Part shown: positions 51,028-59,975 of the stretch, piece after piece
How the letters are laid out: each line of letters opens with the position of its first letter
How positions within the stretch are numbered: the first letter of the stretch is position 1
Assembly: GCA_013141435.1 (NCBI GenBank)
Contig: JABFQZ010000032.1
Coordinates: forward strand, 41,474-105,473
Length of the DNA stretch: 64,000 nucleotides
DNA from: Ferruginibacter sp.
GTDB lineage: Bacteria > Bacteroidota > Bacteroidia > Chitinophagales > Chitinophagaceae
Direction: 5' to 3'
Notes under the pieces: model-generated
The model's input: only the letters and a program-made list of their open reading frames with translations
Database searches by the model: none
What the model was told of the DNA's origin: nothing
Made by a program: the position numbers and the translations under genes

Positions 51028-52986
51028 ATGCAATTTTTTACAAAAATTATTTCTGTAATTATTTTAGCTTTTTTATTAAGCAATAATTTGTATGCACAAG
51101 ATGAGCGCATAATACATTGGAAATCCATTACCGAAAAAGTTGGCGAAGGTGTTTACAAAATTAATTTTATTGGCAATATTAAAACAGGTTGGTATGCTTA
51201 TACCGCAAAAGATACTGCCGAAGGTATATCGGGCTTTACTATTTATAATGCAGATAGTTCAATAACGTTAAACAATTTTGAATTGGCCACAAATGGCATT
51301 ATTAAATCAGATAAAGTATTTGCTAATAAAAAACTATTACTTTCTTTTGATAGTGTTTCTATTTTTCAAACAGTAAAAATAGTTGGTAAAGTACCTGCAA
51401 ATATAGAGTTATTGGTAAATTACGAAGTGGCCGATGGGGAATCATTTTTTCCAGAATCAGATACATTAAAAATTGCAACTGGCGAAAAATCCTTAGCTAC
51501 AACATCTAACAGAATATTAATACCTACAATAAATTTAGATAAACCATTAACCGAGTGTAAAACAGCCTCATCGCAAAGTACCGAAAATGTAAAATCAAAA
51601 GGTTTGTTATCTTTATTTGTATTGGGTTTTTTGGGAGGTTTAGTAGCTTTACTTACTCCATGTGTTTTTCCAATGATACCACTTACGGTTTCGTTTTTTA
51701 CCAAAAAATCGGAGAGCAAAAAAGCTGGTGTCAAAAATGCATTTTTGTATGGTTTTTTTATTTTTCTTATTTATGTTTTACTAAGTTTACCATTTCATTT
51801 TTTAGATAAATTAAACCCCGAAATTTTAAATAATATATCTACCAATGTTTATTTGAACGTTGCTTTTTTTGTAATTTTTATAGTTTTCGCATTATCTTTT
51901 TTTGGATTTTACGAAATTACTTTGCCTGCAAGTTTTACCAATAAAACTGATAGTAAGGCAGGTGCAAGTAATATAATGGGTATCTTTTTTATGGCGCTTA
52001 CATTGGCTTTAGTTTCGTTTTCATGTACTGGTCCAATATTAGGTTCGCTACTTGCAGGCTCACTTTCGGCCGATGGTGGTGCTATGCAACTAACAGTAGG
52101 CATGAGCGGTTTTGGGCTAGCATTGGCTCTTCCATTCGCTTTGTTTGCCTTGTTTCCTGGTATGTTAAAATCGTTGCCAAAGTCGGGTGGTTGGCTTACT
52201 ACCGTAAAAGTTGTATTAGGATTTTTAGAACTTGGGTTGGCATTCAAATTTTTATCGAATGCCGATTTGGTTATGCACTGGGGCATTTTAAAAAGAGAAA
52301 TATTTATAGGTATTTGGATAATAATTGGCGTACTACTCTCTCTTTATTTATGGGGTATTTTTAAATTTAAACATGATTCGCCATTAAATAAATTATCGCT
52401 AAATCGTATTGTTATAGCATCAATGTTTACTTTATTTACATTGTATTTATTACCTGGCGTTACCAATACAAAGTATGCAAATTTATCGCTTATTAGTGGG
52501 TTTCCGCCGCCACTTTGGTATAGTATTTATGCAAGTGAAAACGAGTGTGTGCTTAACTTAAACTGTACACATGATTATGAAGAAGGCTTAAAAATGGCAA
52601 AAGAGCAAAACAAATTAATTTTGCTAGATTTTACTGGTTATGCCTGTGTAAACTGTCGCCGTATGGAAGAAAATGTGTGGAGCAAAGCTGAGGAATATAA
52701 ATTATTATCAGAAAAATATATAATTGTATCACTGTACGTAGATGATAAAAAGCTACTCCCTGCCGAAAATAGATTTACGTACACAACCAAAGAAGGTACA
52801 ACAAGAGAAATAAGAACAGTAGGCGAAAAATGGAGTGTTTTTGAAACAGAAAATTTTAAACAAAATTCGCAACCTTTATATGCTATAATTAATGCAAAAG
52901 AAGAGTTGGTAAGCCATCCATCGGGCTATGCCGATAAAAAAGGTGATTATTTGCAATGGTTGCAATGCGGCGCTAAGTATAAATAG
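51028..52986 (+). CDS. dsbD: Thiol:disulfide interchange protein DsbD (alpha domain without Cys pair)
   Basis: 652 residues. A signal peptide ends YAQD. The N-terminal alpha-like domain (25-150) has EVADGESFFPESD where the Cys pair should be, so it is redox-inactive. The membrane domain has eight helices with the Cys pair C212 (TPCVFPM) and C333 (FSCTGP). The C-terminal thioredoxin domain has CVNC (540-543). It moves electrons from cytoplasmic thioredoxin to the periplasm. The upstream stand-alone alpha domain probably replaces the lost Cys pair. Confidence 0.95.
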   Translation: MQFFTKIISVIILAFLLSNNLYAQDERIIHWKSITEKVGEGVYKINFIGNIKTGWYAYTAKDTAEGISGFTIYNADSSITLNNFELATNGIIKSDKVFANKKLLLSFDSVSIFQTVKIVGKVPANIELLVNYEVADGESFFPESDTLKIATGEKSLATTSNRILIPTINLDKPLTECKTASSQSTENVKSKGLLSLFVLGFLGGLVALLTPCVFPMIPLTVSFFTKKSESKKAGVKNAFLYGFFIFLIYVLLSLPFHFLDKLNPEILNNISTNVYLNVAFFVIFIVFALSFFGFYEITLPASFTNKTDSKAGASNIMGIFFMALTLALVSFSCTGPILGSLLAGSLSADGGAMQLTVGMSGFGLALALPFALFALFPGMLKSLPKSGGWLTTVKVVLGFLELGLAFKFLSNADLVMHWGILKREIFIGIWIIIGVLLSLYLWGIFKFKHDSPLNKLSLNRIVIASMFTLFTLYLLPGVTNTKYANLSLISGFPPPLWYSIYASENECVLNLNCTHDYEEGLKMAKEQNKLILLDFTGYACVNCRRMEENVWSKAEEYKLLSEKYIIVSLYVDDKKLLPAENRFTYTTKEGTTREIRTVGEKWSVFETENFKQNSQPLYAIINAKEELVSHPSGYADKKGDYLQWLQCGAKYK

Positions 52987-53120
52987 AGTTGTGTCTTAAA
53001 AAGTGTGTAACTGCCAATTTTATTGTGCTTTGCTAAATTATTAAAGTTTCTATACATGGCATTGAAACTCATTACAACTTTAATTTTTTACATTAGAATT
53101 TAAACTAAAAAAGCGCTTTA

Positions 53121-53153
53121 AATAAAAAAAGCCACCTTTTTACAAAGATGACT
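53121..53153 (-). terminator. Terminator downstream of tRNA-Phe
   Basis: On the minus strand AGTCATCTTT (53153-53044 direction, 53153-53144) pairs with AAAGGTGGCT (53139-53130) with two G.U pairs and a 4-nt loop, followed by TTTTTTTATT. Confidence 0.85.
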
Positions 53154-53158
53154 TTTTG

Positions 53159-53231
53159 TGGTGCGAGCCGGGGTTGAACCGGCGACACATGGATTTTCAG
53201 TCCATTGCTCTACCAACTGAGCTATCACACC
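53159..53231 (-). tRNA. tRNA-Phe (anticodon GAA)
   Basis: 73 nt on the minus strand. Acceptor GGTGTGA pairs with TCGCACC (one G.U), discriminator A. The anticodon loop CTGAAAA gives GAA, flanked by ATGGA/TCCAT. The T-arm reads GTTCAACCC. CCA is not encoded. Confidence 0.97.
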
Positions 53232-53379
53232 ATATTTCTAAAAAAGAATTTAAAGAAATATTACCCTAAGGGGTTGCAAAAATAAGAATTTTAAATTAAA
53301 TGGCAATACATTAAACTAAAAAATTTAAAAATGATTTAAACAAACCATAAAATATGTAAACTTGCATAAAATTTAAGCA

Positions 53380-53889
53380 ATGGATTTTGATGGTTTTTTA
53401 GATAAAAGTATTGTTTTCGATAAAATGATAGCATTTATTACCGATAAAAAAATAAACATTGCATCGTACGATAATACAAGACCTTGGGGTGGTTTTTTGG
53501 TAATAGATGAAAACGATGCTCGTAAATTTATTTCAGCATTTTTTGCTCATTTAAGTTTTAATGAATTAAATATAACAGGCAAGCTTAGCCCCAAAATTTT
53601 GCTAATAGCTCCCAATAAGCGATTAAGTTGGCAATACCATCACAGGCGTGCCGAAATTTGGAAATGTATTGGTGGAAAAGTAGCTGTAGTTTGTAGCGAT
53701 ACCGACTACGAAAACGAAACAGTACATTTAAAAAATAATGATATTATTGAACTAAAAAAAGGCGAAAGACACCGATTAATAGGCTTAGATAATTGGGGTA
53801 TAATAGCAGAAATATGGCGCCATACAGATATAAATAACCCCAGCGACGAAAATGACATTGTACGATTGCAAGATGATTATGGGAGATAA
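53380..53889 (+). CDS. Cupin protein resembling phosphomannose isomerase type II
   Basis: 169 residues. A single cupin barrel: RPWGGF, then KRLSWQYHHRRAEIW (metal ligands His-His and Glu), GERHRLIGLDNWGIIAEIW and the C-terminal DENDIVRLQDDYGR. The ends match the cupin half of ManC-type mannose-1-phosphate guanylyltransferases and type II phosphomannose isomerases. It lacks the nucleotidyltransferase half. It probably isomerises or binds a sugar phosphate in the cytoplasm. It converges with a GT2 gene 9 nt away. Confidence 0.88.
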   Translation: MDFDGFLDKSIVFDKMIAFITDKKINIASYDNTRPWGGFLVIDENDARKFISAFFAHLSFNELNITGKLSPKILLIAPNKRLSWQYHHRRAEIWKCIGGKVAVVCSDTDYENETVHLKNNDIIELKKGERHRLIGLDNWGIIAEIWRHTDINNPSDENDIVRLQDDYGR

Positions 53890-53898
53890 TTTTTTGTT

Positions 53899-55065
53899 TT
53901 ACTTTACAATTCTTTCCTTCCAACTATATTTTGCAAACTTGCCTAACCAACCAGCTATAATGGTATAAAAAATATGGAAAGGTTGTAGCAAAGGAAAAAA
54001 CCACAGTAACCTTTTATTTTCAAAAAATGAAGCTACTGGGTAAAGAAAAAATAATTCTACCACAGTTTTTAAAACAAGCATACAAAACCACAAAGTAAGT
54101 ATTGGGTATTGCATATAGCGAATTGAGATTGTTGGATTAAAAAAAATTGCAATAATCGGAATTAAAAACATCAAAAAATTAAAAAAATATACTATCATTA
54201 ATATTGGTAATATTCTTTTATCATCATATTTATCGGCTTTGCTTGCCCAACGTACTCTTTGATTAATAAATTGTTTTATAGTACTTACTGCGGCAGTTTT
54301 TACAATTACTTCCTTCAATTTTAAAAATAAAACTCTATTTGGGTATTCATTATAAATTTTATGCATTAACAACATATCATCGCCGCTTGCTATATTATCT
54401 ATACCAGCAAAGCCTCCTACATCGTAAAAAACTTTACGCTCATAAGCCATGTTGGCTCCATTACACATGGTCATTTGTTTTTTGTAAACTACAGCAGCAG
54501 TTATGCCTTGTAATGCCATAAAATCTAATGTCTGAAAAATTTCGATAAAACGATTTTTTGTAACTATTGAAACTGGTGCAGCAATAAAAACTGGTTTTTT
54601 TTCTTCGTAAAAATTTGCAATAGTTTGCAGCCAAGCTGTAGGCACAATACAATCGGCATCGGTGGTAATAATAAGTGTGCCATTTGCTTGGGCTATAGCA
54701 ACTTCTATAGCTTTCTTTTTGTACGAATTTATTTTTACAGTTACAAAATCCTTTAGCAAAATTAATTTTACATTTTGCATTGCTAATTTATTTACAATGT
54801 TTACTGTACCATCATCAGAATGATCATCTACAACAATTATTTCGTACAAATGCTTAGGGTAATTATTTTGCAAAATAGACCGAATACATTTTTCAATATT
54901 TGCTTCTTCATTGCGGGCTGGTATTATTATAGAAAGTTGGGTAGTATTGTTTTTTGATGAATTGTTGAATTGTTGAATTGATGTAAAAGCATAACGGTAA
55001 TAAATAATAAGAAATATATAACCCGTAAAGAGAATAAAAGAAATTATAAAAATAAAATTTAACAT
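53899..55065 (-). CDS. Glycosyltransferase family 2, membrane-bound
   Basis: 388 residues. An N-terminal membrane helix, then the GT2 domain: SIIIPARNEEANIEKCI, IIVVDDHSDDGT, TTDADCIVPTAWL (DxD), GGFAGIDNIASGDDMLLMHKI and the QRVRWASKADKYDD motif. Two or three helices follow at the C-terminus. This layout is typical of processive or lipid-linked polysaccharide synthases. The sugar and acceptor are unknown. Confidence 0.93.
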   Translation of the reverse strand: MLNFIFIISFILFTGYIFLIIYYRYAFTSIQQFNNSSKNNTTQLSIIIPARNEEANIEKCIRSILQNNYPKHLYEIIVVDDHSDDGTVNIVNKLAMQNVKLILLKDFVTVKINSYKKKAIEVAIAQANGTLIITTDADCIVPTAWLQTIANFYEEKKPVFIAAPVSIVTKNRFIEIFQTLDFMALQGITAAVVYKKQMTMCNGANMAYERKVFYDVGGFAGIDNIASGDDMLLMHKIYNEYPNRVLFLKLKEVIVKTAAVSTIKQFINQRVRWASKADKYDDKRILPILMIVYFFNFLMFLIPIIAIFFNPTISIRYMQYPILTLWFCMLVLKTVVELFFLYPVASFFENKRLLWFFPLLQPFHIFYTIIAGWLGKFAKYSWKERIVK

Positions 55066-55256
55066 CCTAGCTTTTTAATTAAGAATTTCTGATAAAAAAA
55101 ATAAAAATAGTTTAAATAATTAGTTAAACCTTATTTTCATATAAAGCAAAAGAGAAGATAAAATTATTGTAGTAAAGCATAATAATTTATTAACATTCAA
55201 AATTTGGAAAACAGTAAATACACATTATATATTTACTTTCTAAATCAAAACACAAC

Positions 55257-56126
55257 ATGGACGCCGACCCTGAGGGTTCTTTTAACTACTCAATGCTTTT
55301 TAAGGCATCGTTACTTACCATTACTTTTTCTAGTATTTATTTTTACAAAACCGAAAACCAGTTTAGTCTTTTTCGAACTCAATTTGCAAAAAAAGAAAAA
55401 CCAACAGTTAAACAGTTTACCAAGCCAATTATAAAAAAGAAAAAGAAAACCATTTTTTTAACTTTTGATGATGGACCATGCAAAGGAAGTAAAAAAGTAA
55501 TGCAAATTTTACAAAAAGAAAATGTGCCTGCTACTCTTTTTGTAATAGGGGAGCATGTGTATGGCAGCAGAGAGCAAGCTACAATTTTCGACTCTTTACA
55601 GGCTTGCAATCTTATAGAAATTTCAAACCATAGCTATACACATGCTTTTCACAATTCTTTTTATAAATTTTATAGTATGCCCGATAGTGCTACCAATGAT
55701 TTTACAAAATGTGCCGACAGCTTACATTTTACAACCAATATTATTCGTACAACAGGCAGAAATATTTGGCGTACAGAAAACATAATTAGTACAGATTTGA
55801 AAGCTTCTGCACAAGCTGCTGATAGTCTTTATAGCAAAGGGTTTGTAGCAATAGGTTAGGATACAGAGTGGCATTTTAATCAAAACCAAAGGCTTGCACA
55901 ATCGGATACGGATATGCTTAAAATTATTGACAGCACATTTACTAACGGTAAAACCAAAACTTGTAATAATTTAGTGTTGCTTGCTCATGATCGTACTTTT
56001 CAGGAACCAGAAGACTCTGCTAGCTTACATAAACTAATCATAGAATTAAAGAAAAAAAACGAATACGATTTTGAATTTGTGAGCAAATACCCTAGTATAA
56101 ATACAGATACTTTATTGAGTAAATAA
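55257..56126 (+). pseudogene. Polysaccharide deacetylase gene interrupted by an in-frame TAG
   Basis: The frame continues after the stop to 56126 with no shift; read through, it would give about 289 residues. The NodB motifs are intact: TFDDGPCKG, and ISNHSYTHAFHNS with the HxxxH pair. The TAG at 55857-55859 lies in VAIG*DTEWHFN, where Trp (TGG) is expected. This is one base from TGG, so it is most likely a nonsense mutation. Start at 55257 (ATG), or at 55293 (MLFKASLLTI), which would give a membrane anchor. The part after the stop carries LLAHDRTFQE, the last NodB motif. Confidence 0.85.
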
Positions 56127-56195
56127 TATATCTTAAAATAATTGTATAAACCATTCTAAATTTTATAAATGGCTCAACAATTTATTGGATAGGTA

Positions 56196-57335
56196 CTACT
56201 TTAATATTTCTCTGCTTATTACCAATTTTTGTATTTCGCTTGTCCCTTCGCCAATAGTGCAGAGTTTACTATCCCTATAAAATTTTTCTACCGGAAAATC
56301 TTTTGTGTAACCATAACCACCAAATATTTGTACAGCATCTGTACTTATTTCTACCGATATTTCGCTGGCATAATATTTTGCAATAGCAGCTTCTTTTGTC
56401 ATGGGCAAATTTTTCATTTTTAAGTCGCAAGCTTGGTCTATAAGTAATTCGGCAGCTTGTATTTTTGTAGCCATATAGGCTAGTTTAAACGTTATAGCCT
56501 GAAAATTTGCAATTGGCTGATCAAACTGGTGACGCTCTTTTGCATACTGTACAGATGCTTCGTATGCGCCTTTTGCAATACCTAAACTTAGTGCAGCTAT
56601 AGATATTCTGCCACCATCTAATATTTTCATTGCTTGCTTAAATCCATCGCCCACTGCACCCATTCGCTGTGCATCTGATATTATACAATTGTCAAAAATC
56701 ATTTCGCAGGTTTCGCTTGCCCTCATACCAAGTTTATTTTCTTTTTTGCCAGCCATAAAACCTGGAGTACCTCTTTCAATAATAAATGCTGTACTATTAT
56801 TTTTTGCCCTTGGCTCGCCAGTACGGCAAATAACTACAGCTACATCGCCACTTTTGCCATGTGTTATCCAACTTTTAGCACCATTTATAACCCAGTTATC
56901 ACCATCTTTTAATGCGGTTGTTTTCATGTTTCCTGCATCGCTTCCTGTATTAGGCTCGGTAAGTCCCCAAGCTCCAATACTTTGTGCTGTAGCCAGTTTT
57001 GGTAAGTATTTTTGCTTTTGCTCTTCATTGCCAAAGTATAAAATATGCCCAGTACACAAGCTATTATGTGCTGCTATTGATAAACCTATAGAGCCACATA
57101 CTTTAGCTATTTCTTGTATAATGGCACTATATTCATAATAACCAAGCCCAGTACCACCATAAGTTTCGGGCACCAGCACTCCCATCATACCCAATTTCCC
57201 AAGCTCTTTAAAAATATGTATTGGAAACTCTTGGCTTTCGTCCCATTCCATTAAGTGTGGCTTTATATATTGCAATGCAAAATCTTTGGCAGATTGTGCT
57301 ACTTGAGCAGTAAGTTCGGTTTGGGCAAAATCCAT
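56196..57335 (-). CDS. Acyl-CoA dehydrogenase, short form
   Basis: 379 residues from the ATG at 57335 (MDFAQTELT); the upstream extension is not supported because a TACTTTG promoter box lies 19 nt before this ATG. All domains are present: GAWGLTEPNTGSDAG, SWITHGKSGDVAVV, QYAKERHQFDQPIANFQAI, and the C-terminal QIFGGYGYTKDFPVEKFYRDSKL with IGEGTSE (catalytic Glu region). FAD-dependent alpha,beta-dehydrogenation of short or branched acyl-CoA. It is a separate transcription unit from mqnC, with a terminator between. Confidence 0.96.
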   Translation of the reverse strand: MDFAQTELTAQVAQSAKDFALQYIKPHLMEWDESQEFPIHIFKELGKLGMMGVLVPETYGGTGLGYYEYSAIIQEIAKVCGSIGLSIAAHNSLCTGHILYFGNEEQKQKYLPKLATAQSIGAWGLTEPNTGSDAGNMKTTALKDGDNWVINGAKSWITHGKSGDVAVVICRTGEPRAKNNSTAFIIERGTPGFMAGKKENKLGMRASETCEMIFDNCIISDAQRMGAVGDGFKQAMKILDGGRISIAALSLGIAKGAYEASVQYAKERHQFDQPIANFQAITFKLAYMATKIQAAELLIDQACDLKMKNLPMTKEAAIAKYYASEISVEISTDAVQIFGGYGYTKDFPVEKFYRDSKLCTIGEGTSEIQKLVISREILK

Positions 57336-57380
57336 TACTATATTTTTAGAAGTGCAAAGTAGGTAAAAACTAATAAATGC

Positions 57381-57413
57381 ATAAAATAAAATGAGGCAAC
57401 TTTTGGCTGCCTC
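57381..57413 (-). terminator. Terminator after mqnC
   Basis: GAGGCA (57393-57398) pairs with TGCCTC (57408-57413), loop 9 nt with a possible inner C-G pair. On the minus strand it is followed by ATTTTATTTTAT. It lies between the mqnC stop (57545) and the acyl-CoA dehydrogenase promoter. Confidence 0.75.
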
Positions 57414-57544
57414 TTTATTTTTTATAACTTTAAAATTACTTTGCAATTTGTATTAAAATCCACACTTTACTATTATAAATTTTATAGAGCTAAGGCTTAA
57501 TTTATTTTGCAATCAACTGCCTTTTGCAAAAATTTATTTTTTGT

Positions 57545-58666
57545 TTAATAATTTACCACTTGTTCTTGCATCTCAGGCATAATACGCCATTCGTATTGTT
57601 GATTACGCAATTGGGGCTCAAAACCTGCAATTCGTATTGCATCTTGTATAGTTGTAGATGTAAAACGATGTGGTGCACCAGCAGCACTCACTACATTTTC
57701 TTCTATCATTATACTACCATAATCATTAGCTCCTGCATTTAAACACAATGCGGCTACTTCTTTGCCTACAGTAAGCCAACTTGCTTGTATGTTTTTTATA
57801 TTTGGCAGCATAATTCTGCTCATAGCAATCATGCGTATATACTCCTCGGGTGTAGTAAGGTTATGTACACCTCGTATGCGTGCAAGTAAAGTATCTGCAT
57901 CTTGAAACGTCCAGGGTATAAATGCTAAAAACCCTTTTGCAGATTCTGGCTTTCGGCTTTGTACCTCTCTTATTTTTACCAAATGGTCAAACCTTTCTTC
58001 TATAGTTTCCACATGGCCAAACATCATTGTGGCCGATGTAGTAATATTTAATTTATGGCATTCGTGCATTATATCCAACCATTCTTGGGCACCACATTTC
58101 CCCTTGCTTATAAGTCGCCTAACCCTATCGGTTAATATTTCTGCACCAGCACCAGGTAAGCTATCCATTCCTGCTTCTTTTAAAGCTATCAATACATCTT
58201 TATGGGTACTTTTTTCCAATTTAGTTATATGCGCTATTTCAGGCGGACCAAGGGTATGTAATTTTATATTTGGGTAAAGTGCTTTTAATTCTTTAAATAA
58301 ATTTACATAAAATAATAATCCAAGCTCTGGGTGATGACCTCCTTGCAAAAGCAATTGATCGCCTCCATACAATATGGTTTCTTCAATTTTTTTCTTGTAA
58401 GTTTCTATATCAGTAATATAAGCATCTTTATGCCCAGGCACACGGTAAAAATTACAAAACTTACAATTGGCTGTACATACATTTGTAGTATTTACATTTC
58501 TATCTATTTGCCAGGTTACCTTGCCATGAGGCACTTGTATTTTACGGAGTTCATTAGCTGTAAACATTAAATCAGCCAATGCAGCGTTTTCAAATAAAAA
58601 CATGCCTTCTTGTACCGTAAGAAACTCAAAAGCCATTGCTTTTTTTAATAAATCATTTGTATTCAT
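57545..58666 (-). CDS. mqnC: Cyclic dehypoxanthine futalosine synthase MqnC
   Basis: 373 residues. The radical-SAM Cys motif CTANCKFCNFYR (C-x3-C-x2-C) lies at about residue 64-75. The LQGGHHPELGLLFYVNLF region, the GAEILTDRVRRL block and the C-terminal LNAGANDYGSIMIEENVVSAAG are diagnostic for MqnC. It cyclises dehypoxanthine futalosine in menaquinone synthesis by the futalosine route. MqnA, MqnB and MqnD are not in this window. A TAATTTTG -7 box lies 25 nt upstream. Confidence 0.97.
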   Translation of the reverse strand: MNTNDLLKKAMAFEFLTVQEGMFLFENAALADLMFTANELRKIQVPHGKVTWQIDRNVNTTNVCTANCKFCNFYRVPGHKDAYITDIETYKKKIEETILYGGDQLLLQGGHHPELGLLFYVNLFKELKALYPNIKLHTLGPPEIAHITKLEKSTHKDVLIALKEAGMDSLPGAGAEILTDRVRRLISKGKCGAQEWLDIMHECHKLNITTSATMMFGHVETIEERFDHLVKIREVQSRKPESAKGFLAFIPWTFQDADTLLARIRGVHNLTTPEEYIRMIAMSRIMLPNIKNIQASWLTVGKEVAALCLNAGANDYGSIMIEENVVSAAGAPHRFTSTTIQDAIRIAGFEPQLRNQQYEWRIMPEMQEQVVNY

Positions 58667-58691
58667 ACATACATTATTTATAATTGCATTG

Positions 58692-58699
58692 CAAAATTA
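58692..58699 (-). promoter_or_regulatory. -7 promoter element of mqnC
   Basis: The minus strand reads TAATTTTG, a full TAnnTTTG match, 25 nt before the mqnC ATG. Confidence 0.6.
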
Positions 58700-58757
58700 C
58701 ATTCATTAACTTGTAAAAAGTAAATACTGCATATTTATAAAGACTTTTTTTACCATA

Positions 58758-59921
58758 TTGTTTTTTTTTACTTGTGTAATTTCTTTTGGCCAGCAAAGGT
58801 TAAAACAGAATGATGATTTGCTTTTAGAAACCATTCCTTTTAAAATATATACAGGTGGGGTAATTGTATTTGAAGCAAAATTTGGCAACAATCCACAAAC
58901 ATTAAATTTTATTTTAGACACAGGTAGCAGTGGCATTTCGTTAGACTCTGCTACATGTGTAGAATTAAATATTCCATTAAGGCCAACAGATACTACAATT
59001 GTAGGCATAGCAGGTTCACATAAGGTTTCGTATGCTTTTAATCAAAAATTTACAACAGGAAAATTGGTTACAGAAAAAATTAATTTTTATGTAAACGATT
59101 ATAGTATTCTTACAAGTGTGTATGGCGAAAAAATAGACGGAATAGTTGGTTATAGCTTTTTGAGTAAGTATATTTTCGATATAAATTTTGATTCGTCTCA
59201 TATTAAAATTTACAAACCTGGCAAATTTGAATACCCAAATGGTGGTACATTTATACACCCAGTTTTTAATAAATTATTGGTACAACAAGTTATTTTAAAA
59301 GATAAAGAAAAGGTAGCTGCCAATGTGTATTTAGACTCTGGTGCGGGGCTTAGCCTTTTACTTACCGATGAATATATAAAAGACAACAACATTATTTTTC
59401 CACGCCGAAAGCCCGTAATTACACAAGTGCAAGGGTTAGGGGGTAAAAAAAAGATGCGTCTAACTGTAATAAAACGATTAAAACTCGGACCTTTTACATT
59501 TAGAAATGTGCCTACCAATTTATACAATGATGAAGAAAACGTAACATCATACCCATATACTGCTGGCTTGCTTGGAAACGATATTTTACGCAGGTTTAAT
59601 ATTACATACAACTATCCTGCAAGAGAAATATATTTAAAACCAAACAATAGTTTTGATGAAGGGTTTGATTATTCTTACACAGGCTTATCGTTATACAATT
59701 ATAACAATAAAGTAATTGCAGATGATATTATAGCAAACTCTCCAGCCGAAAAAGCTGGTATTAAAAATGGCGATATTATTATAGGAGTCAGTAATAATTT
59801 TAGTGGTGATGTACAAGCATACGAAAAATTATTACAAAAAGCGAAAGAAAACATCAAGATTGTAATAAACAGAAATGAAAAGATACTTTTAATTTCCCTA
59901 TGGCCAATTAGTATAAAATAA
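58758..59921 (+). CDS. Retropepsin-like protease with C-terminal PDZ domain
   Basis: 387 residues from the TTG at 58758, but the hydrophobic signal region continues upstream (about 11 more codons before a stop at 58722) without an ATG or GTG, so the start is unsure. Two retropepsin-like halves are seen: DTGSSGISLD (about 53) and DSGAGLSLLL (about 194), the paired Asp motifs of a pepsin-type site. The C-terminal PDZ domain (about 305-385) reads ADDIIANSPAEKAGIKNGDIIIGV. It is probably a periplasmic aspartic protease. Confidence 0.88.
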   Translation: MFFFTCVISFGQQRLKQNDDLLLETIPFKIYTGGVIVFEAKFGNNPQTLNFILDTGSSGISLDSATCVELNIPLRPTDTTIVGIAGSHKVSYAFNQKFTTGKLVTEKINFYVNDYSILTSVYGEKIDGIVGYSFLSKYIFDINFDSSHIKIYKPGKFEYPNGGTFIHPVFNKLLVQQVILKDKEKVAANVYLDSGAGLSLLLTDEYIKDNNIIFPRRKPVITQVQGLGGKKKMRLTVIKRLKLGPFTFRNVPTNLYNDEENVTSYPYTAGLLGNDILRRFNITYNYPAREIYLKPNNSFDEGFDYSYTGLSLYNYNNKVIADDIIANSPAEKAGIKNGDIIIGVSNNFSGDVQAYEKLLQKAKENIKIVINRNEKILLISLWPISIK

Positions 59922-59952
59922 AAAATGCTCCTTGGTTTTTATCCAAGGAGCA
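59913..59952 (-). terminator. Terminator of the minus-strand T9SS protein gene
   Basis: TGCTCCTTGG (59926-59935) pairs with CCAAGGAGCA (59943-59952), loop 7 nt. On the minus strand it is followed by TTTTTATTTTATAC. On the plus strand the stop codon of the protease gene lies just before it, so it may serve both. Confidence 0.92.
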
Positions 59953-59975
59953 AAAAAACCACTTAAAATATTTAT

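Noticed and set aside
55204..55434. Open frame overlapping the start of the deacetylase pseudogene
   Set aside because: It lies in another frame and has no features of a protein; the deacetylase frame explains the region.
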